Below, piece by piece: positions 5,839 through 9,112 of a stretch of 9,112 bases of DNA (positions are counted from its first letter, which is position 1; every line of letters starts with the position of its first letter). Both the position numbers and the translations under genes were made by a program. This DNA comes from DATKMS01 sp035541735 (lineage in GTDB: Bacteria; Desulfobacterota; Binatia; HRBIN30): contig DATKMS010000248.1 of NCBI GenBank assembly GCA_035541735.1, forward strand, positions 1 through 9,112, read 5' to 3'. The notes under the pieces are model-generated. The model did not search any database. It saw only the letters and a list, made by a program, of their open reading frames with translations, and was not told where the DNA came from.

Positions 5839-7806
5839 ATGGGGGCATCACGCATTGCGGCCACTCGTCATCATCTCGCGCTCACCGTGTTACTCGCTGG
5901 GACGCTCTTGAGCGCTGCGGCGCCGGCGCAGACGACCCTCTTCACGTATCAGGGTCAACTCACTGACGCCGGCGCACCGGCGAACGGCAACTACGACCTG
6001 CAGTTTGCGCTCTTCGACGCGGCGGCTGGCGGCACACAGATCGGCGCGACGCTGACGCGCTCGAACGTGGCTGCGAGCAACGGGGTGTTCACCGTGCAAC
6101 TCGATTTCGGTGTCACCGCCTTCCCGGGCGCCGACCGCTTTCTAGAGATCGGCGTGCGGCCGGCCGGCGGCGGAACGTTCACAACACTGGCGCCGCGCCA
6201 GCAGATCGGTTCATCGCCGTATGCGATCCGCACGCTCAGCGCTGCCACCGCCGACATGTTGTCGAGCACTTGCACAGCGTGCGTGCAGGACGCGCAGATT
6301 AAAGCGGTGACCGGAAGCAAGGTGACCGGAACGATTCCGGTTGCGAGCGTCCCGGCCGGTAGCGGCAACTACATCCAGAACACCACGACCCAACAGGCCG
6401 GCGCCAACTTCAACGTCGGCGGCAACGGCACGATCGGCGGCAACCTCACCGTCAACGGGACGCTCAACGCCAATGTCAGCGGCAACTTCATCCAGAACCG
6501 CACCACCCCGCAGGCCAACAGCAACTTCGACATCAGTGGCAGCGGCACGTTGGGCGGGACACTGTCGGCGAGCAAGGTGGGGGTGGGGACCACGACGCCG
6601 ACGACACCGCTCGACGTCCGCGGCAATGTCACGCTGGATGCGGGTGCAGATCCGATCGTCTACACCGGCACGAGCAACGCGGAACAGAACCGCTACGTGG
6701 ATCTCATCAACTCGCCGGCTTCGCCGAGCGCCTCCGGGCTGAAGGCCGGCGGGGTCCTGGTTGCCGACAGCTACTCGTTCGCCAATCCCGCCAAGAACGA
6801 TCTAATCGTGAAGGGCAATGCCGGCATCGGGACGGCAGCGCCCGACGCCAGGCTGCACGTCAGTGGGCGCACGGGTCTCGGGACGCCGTTCCACGGACTG
6901 GCCATCGATCAGACCCTACTATCGACCGGCAGCCTGTCCGGCTACTCGCTGCAGATTCGGACCAGCGACCACACCATCCAGCCCTTCACCGATCGCACGG
7001 ATCTGCTCATCGACAGCTTGGGTAACATGGGCCTCGGCACCGCGACCCCGACGAGCAAGCTGGAGATCGCCGCGCAGGACGGCCTGAAGGTCACCGGCTC
7101 CGGGCCATACTTCACGCTGCGGGACACCGAGAGCGGGAGCAACGTGGATAGCTACATTCAGGGTGTCAACGGGGCCCTCGTCTTCATCCCGCAAAGTTTT
7201 CACCTGCAAAACTCGGCAGCAATGGTCATCCTGAACGGCAGCGGCAACGTCGGCATCGGCACGGGCACTCCAACAGCCGCAAGACTCCAGGTCAATGACA
7301 CCGCAGTTGGCACCGCCGTGTATGGGGTCAGTGCGACCGGGTCCGGTGTCGTCGGCGAGAGCAAGAACCCCAACGGTTGGGGTGTCTACGGCCAGGGTGC
7401 CGGCTACGCGATGTACGCCAACGGCAATGCTGGGCAAGCACGCGATAAGGGCGGGTGGGCCAAGGCGATGGCTTACATCAGAGATGATGGCGTCATCCGA
7501 GAGTGTTACAACTCGCAGGTACCGGGGGGCTCTTCGCTAACCGATGGGACTTCCGCTGATGGGTGTGGATTCCACGTCGATCATCCGTTTCTCGGAGACT
7601 ATGAAGTCGACTTCGGTTTTTTTGTCCAAGACCGCTTCTATGCAGTTACTGCGCATCACGAACCGCACGAGGGGAGCGGAGGCCAAGCGAACATTGGAGC
7701 CAGTTTCGGCTTTTTCGGGCCAAACGTGATCGAGGTACAGACATGGTATTCTGATGCAGGAAAAGATGAAAAAACGGACGCCGGGTTTATGATAATTGTG
7801 TTTTGA
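5839..7806 (+). CDS. exported fibre-like repeat protein, function unknown
   Basis: Predicted secreted or surface protein of 655 residues. A signal peptide is clear: basic start, hydrophobic LALTVLLAGTLLSAAA, then APAQ near residue 31. Residues about 34-130 form a domain with FTYQGQL, ANGNYDLQFALFD and IGSSPYAIR, a combination I associate with large surface proteins of environmental bacteria. A CxxC (145-148) follows, then a repeat-rich shaft: two copies of a GN(Y/F)IQN unit (176-201, 215-240) and four GxGTxxP motifs (247-262, 328-343, 397-412, 471-487), as in phage tail-fibre or trimeric shaft proteins. Residues about 535-655 form a different aromatic-rich domain with Cys556 and Cys576; no S74 chaperone motif is seen. 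ATG 5839 is chosen because AAAGGGGGA lies 7 nt upstream and a signal peptide follows; the frame runs open to 5572 only through repeat DNA. A TATACA at 5807-5812 is a weak possible -10. It stands alone, with no phage genes nearby. Confidence 0.88.
   Translation: MGASRIAATRHHLALTVLLAGTLLSAAAPAQTTLFTYQGQLTDAGAPANGNYDLQFALFDAAAGGTQIGATLTRSNVAASNGVFTVQLDFGVTAFPGADRFLEIGVRPAGGGTFTTLAPRQQIGSSPYAIRTLSAATADMLSSTCTACVQDAQIKAVTGSKVTGTIPVASVPAGSGNYIQNTTTQQAGANFNVGGNGTIGGNLTVNGTLNANVSGNFIQNRTTPQANSNFDISGSGTLGGTLSASKVGVGTTTPTTPLDVRGNVTLDAGADPIVYTGTSNAEQNRYVDLINSPASPSASGLKAGGVLVADSYSFANPAKNDLIVKGNAGIGTAAPDARLHVSGRTGLGTPFHGLAIDQTLLSTGSLSGYSLQIRTSDHTIQPFTDRTDLLIDSLGNMGLGTATPTSKLEIAAQDGLKVTGSGPYFTLRDTESGSNVDSYIQGVNGALVFIPQSFHLQNSAAMVILNGSGNVGIGTGTPTAARLQVNDTAVGTAVYGVSATGSGVVGESKNPNGWGVYGQGAGYAMYANGNAGQARDKGGWAKAMAYIRDDGVIRECYNSQVPGGSSLTDGTSADGCGFHVDHPFLGDYEVDFGFFVQDRFYAVTAHHEPHEGSGGQANIGASFGFFGPNVIEVQTWYSDAGKDEKTDAGFMIIVF
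6364..6558 (+). repeat. internal shaft repeat in the fibre-like gene, two copies
   Basis: Two 78-bp units at 6364-6441 and 6481-6558, 117 bp apart, encode GNYIQN...GNGTIGG and GNFIQN...GSGTLGG. They are diverged tandem copies in the shaft of the exported protein. Confidence 0.75.
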
Positions 7807-7862
7807 TCCTAGGCGTCATGAGGGGGCGTAGCGCGCAATTGGCACAGGCGCCTCTCCCATCC

Positions 7863-7991
7863 TCAACCGAATTGCAGGTCATAGGTGCCGTTCGCCGCCT
7901 GGAGCGGCGCGCCGCCGCTGAGTCTGAAGTTCCCGGCGCGTGCCGTTAGCCGACTCTTGATGCCAACTGATCCCGGCGACAGAGCCCAAAC
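7863..7991 (-). other. possible fragment of a second TYQG-type N-terminal domain
   Basis: On the minus strand, in the frame of the hydratase but after its TAG stop, 42 codons run to a TGA at 7863. The end reads FRLSGGAPLQAANGTYDLQF, very like ANGNYDLQF in the N-terminal domain of the adjacent exported protein. In the aligned NGTYDLQF/NGNYDLQF codons three of the four base differences are synonymous. There is no start codon or ribosome binding site of its own. It may be a relic of a second family member or a chance match. Confidence 0.35.
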
Positions 7992-8804
7992 CTACCGGCC
8001 CTTGAACACCGGCTTGCGCTTCTCCTTGAACGCTTTCGTGCCTTCGCGACAGTCCTCGGACATCGACACGGGGATGCCGATCTCCATCTCCTTCTCGAGC
8101 GCCTGCTCCGGCGGCAGGCCGATGCCAGCGAGGACCGAACGCTTCACCGCTTGCACCGCCAGCGGGCCATTGGAGTTGATGATGTCGGCGAAGCGGTGCG
8201 CCTCGGGCATGACCTGATTCGGCGGCACGACTTTGTTGATCAGGCCCATCTGCAGCGCCCGCTCGGCGGAGAGTTGCTCGCCGGTGAGCAGGATCTCCAT
8301 CGCATTGCAATACGAGATCTGCCGCGGCAGGCGCACGGTGGAGCCGCCCATCGGGAACAGACTCCACTTCACCTCGGCGAGGCCGAAGCGCGCGTCATCG
8401 CCGGCGATGCGGATGTCCGTGCAGCTCAAGATCTCCGTGCCGCCGGCGACGCAGAAGCCGCGCACCGCAGCGATGATCGGTTTGGTGACCTGATAGTTCC
8501 GCAGCAGGCCCTTGTAGATGATCGAGTAGTCGTTCTTGATGCGTTCGTCGAACGCGCTCTCCGGCGGACGCAATCCCTGCATCATGCGCACGAGGCGGTC
8601 AAGATCGGCGCCGGCACAGAAGGCCTTGTCGCCGGCGCCCGTGAGGATGGCGACCCGGATGTCCGGGTCGTCATTGACGTCTTGCCACGCGTCGGCGAGG
8701 CGGCACAGCATCTCCGGGTTGATGGCGTTGCGGAACTCCGGACGGTTCATCGTCACCGTGGCGATGCCGCCGGACTTTTCGTAGAGGACTGCGGGGTCAG
8801 ACAT
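7992..8804 (-). CDS. enoyl-CoA hydratase/isomerase (crotonase) family protein
   Basis: Crotonase-fold enzyme of 270 residues acting on a CoA thioester, most simply hydration of a 2-enoyl-CoA. The oxyanion-hole segment AFCAGADL is at 61-68 and the second, G-rich one (VAGGTE) at 119-124. Both acidic residues of true hydratases appear kept: Glu124 in AGGTE and Glu144 in FGLAEV. A hydratase is therefore plausible, although many crotonases with other reactions look alike. The C-terminus KAFKEKRKPVFKGR is typical of the family. The frame is open to 8903, but the start is ATG 8804: GAAGGA lies 6 nt upstream, whereas for the in-frame ATG at 8810 it would abut the start codon. It lies 167 bp downstream of a thiolase on the same strand, suggesting a shared acyl-CoA pathway. 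Confidence 0.93.
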   Translation of the reverse strand: MSDPAVLYEKSGGIATVTMNRPEFRNAINPEMLCRLADAWQDVNDDPDIRVAILTGAGDKAFCAGADLDRLVRMMQGLRPPESAFDERIKNDYSIIYKGLLRNYQVTKPIIAAVRGFCVAGGTEILSCTDIRIAGDDARFGLAEVKWSLFPMGGSTVRLPRQISYCNAMEILLTGEQLSAERALQMGLINKVVPPNQVMPEAHRFADIINSNGPLAVQAVKRSVLAGIGLPPEQALEKEMEIGIPVSMSEDCREGTKAFKEKRKPVFKGR

Positions 8805-8810
8805 GGACAT

Positions 8811-8816
8811 TCCTTC
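8811..8816 (-). promoter_or_regulatory. ribosome binding site deciding the start of the hydratase gene
   Basis: GAAGGA on the minus strand is 6 nt from ATG 8804 and directly adjacent to the in-frame ATG at 8810, so 8804 is the better start. Confidence 0.7.
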
Positions 8817-8890
8817 GACTACTGTTCTTGCTCTCCAGGGATTGTTGATTTCCGCCGGAACCACGGCGCAATGGGCAGGCACAGTCGACG

Positions 8891-8910
8891 CCGGGGAATT
8901 CATTCCCCGG
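8891..8910. repeat. perfect 9-bp inverted repeat between thiolase and hydratase
   Basis: CCGGGGAAT and ATTCCCCGG are separated by TC. It lies 62 bp past the thiolase stop in the 167-bp gap before the hydratase start. It could be a transcript-end hairpin, an operator or another dispersed palindrome; no U-tract follows, so an intrinsic terminator is not supported. Confidence 0.6.
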
Positions 8911-8968
8911 TGATCGCGGCAGCGTGCACACCACGAGTTTATTCACGCTCCCCAAGGATAGGGACCGG

Positions 8969-8989
8969 CCCCTACTGTTCACTGCTCAC
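8969..8989 (-). repeat. GTGAYCA-type heptamers at the thiolase 3' end
   Basis: Read on the minus strand as GTGAGCA, GTGAACA, GTAGGGG. It matches plus-strand 2752-2772 at 19 of 21 positions, including the GTAGGGG terminal unit. The TAG of that last unit is the thiolase stop codon. Confidence 0.7.
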
Positions 8990-9112
8990 GATCCACATGG
9001 CAAAGTACTGGGCGCCGCCGCCGTAGGCGTGGCCGAGCGCGGTCTTCGCGCCGTCGACTTGATGCGCACCGGCGCGGCCCATCACCTGCAACGCCGCTTC
9101 GCCGAGACGCAG
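8972..9112 (-). CDS. thiolase family protein, C-terminal fragment (window edge)
   Basis: Only the last 46 codons and the TAG stop are in the window; the gene continues beyond base 9112. The fragment reads LGEAALQVMGRAGAHQVDGA followed by KTALGHAYGGGAQYFAMWIV. The pattern of a Gly/Ala-Lys, a Leu-x-His and a GGG turn before the last hydrophobic strand is that of the C-terminus of thiolases of the SCP-x/acetyl-CoA acetyltransferase-like group, where the His contributes to the active site. The final residues SSEQ and the stop codon come from a short GTGAxCA heptamer repeat. The hydratase gene downstream on the same strand supports a beta-oxidation-like role. The class is fairly likely; the exact thiolase type cannot be told. 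Confidence 0.75.
   Translation of the reverse strand: MRLGEAALQVMGRAGAHQVDGAKTALGHAYGGGAQYFAMWIVSSEQ

Noticed and set aside
5839..7806. Prophage tail-fibre region
   Set aside because: The protein has a signal peptide, and there are no baseplate, assembly, integrase or lysis genes in the window.
7905..7916. Palindromic GC-rich 12-mer (about GCGGCGCGCCGC) as a terminator between the convergent genes
   Set aside because: It has no loop and no following T-tract, and such palindromes are frequent in GC-rich DNA.
7863..7994. Programmed read-through of the hydratase TAG stop to give a longer protein
   Set aside because: The hydratase ends at the normal family C-terminus and no read-through signal is visible; the in-frame relation of the following 42 codons can be chance.
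8805..8903. 33-codon N-terminal extension of the hydratase
   Set aside because: It has no crotonase resemblance, and GAAGGA is correctly placed only for ATG 8804.

Overview
The window is GC-rich bacterial chromosome, probably from an uncultured environmental organism. It has compact gene packing, a ferredoxin-dependent 2-oxoacid oxidoreductase, beta-oxidation-type enzymes, an exported repeat-rich fibre-like protein, and many short palindromic or tandem intergenic repeats. That mix fits lineages such as Binatota/Desulfobacterota-like, Acidobacteriota-like or similar groups. The sequence does not fix the phylum, and no rRNA, tRNA, CRISPR array, transposase or complete mobile element is visible.

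Layout: (1) 1-1986, plus strand: a zinc M1-family aminopeptidase whose N-terminus lies before the window. (2) 4853-1967, minus strand: a four-gene operon, in the order gamma, delta (2x[4Fe-4S] ferredoxin), alpha, beta, for a 2-oxoacid:ferredoxin oxidoreductase of the VOR/KOR type. It converges on the aminopeptidase with a 20-bp overlap. (3) 5036-5446, plus: the C-terminal half of a short-chain dehydrogenase, lacking its cofactor-binding half and so probably a remnant. (4) 5447-5838: a 392-bp gene-free stretch with a paired palindromic (REP/BIME-like) repeat. (5) 5839-7806, plus: a 655-residue exported fibre-like protein. (6) 8804-7992 and 9112-8972, minus: an enoyl-CoA hydratase-family enzyme and, upstream of it, the last 46 codons of a thiolase. 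Together they suggest acyl-CoA (beta-oxidation-like) metabolism.

The four oxidoreductase subunits would form one complex that oxidatively decarboxylates a 2-oxoacid to an acyl-CoA and reduces ferredoxin. The thiolase and hydratase would act on acyl-CoAs, so the two metabolic blocks could be linked through branched-chain or other 2-oxoacid breakdown; this is inference.

The most unusual signal is a family of degenerate heptamer tandem repeats (consensus GTGAYCA). It occurs at three separated places, each time in contact with a gene end. One tract is translated in frame inside the N-terminus of the beta subunit, one supplies the C-terminal residues and stop codon of the gamma subunit, and one supplies the last residues and stop of the thiolase. 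A different element, 117 bp with inverted ends, supplies the last residues and stop of the ferredoxin subunit. So all three internal junctions of one operon have been colonised by repeats. I see no clear new defence, secretion or biosynthetic system.
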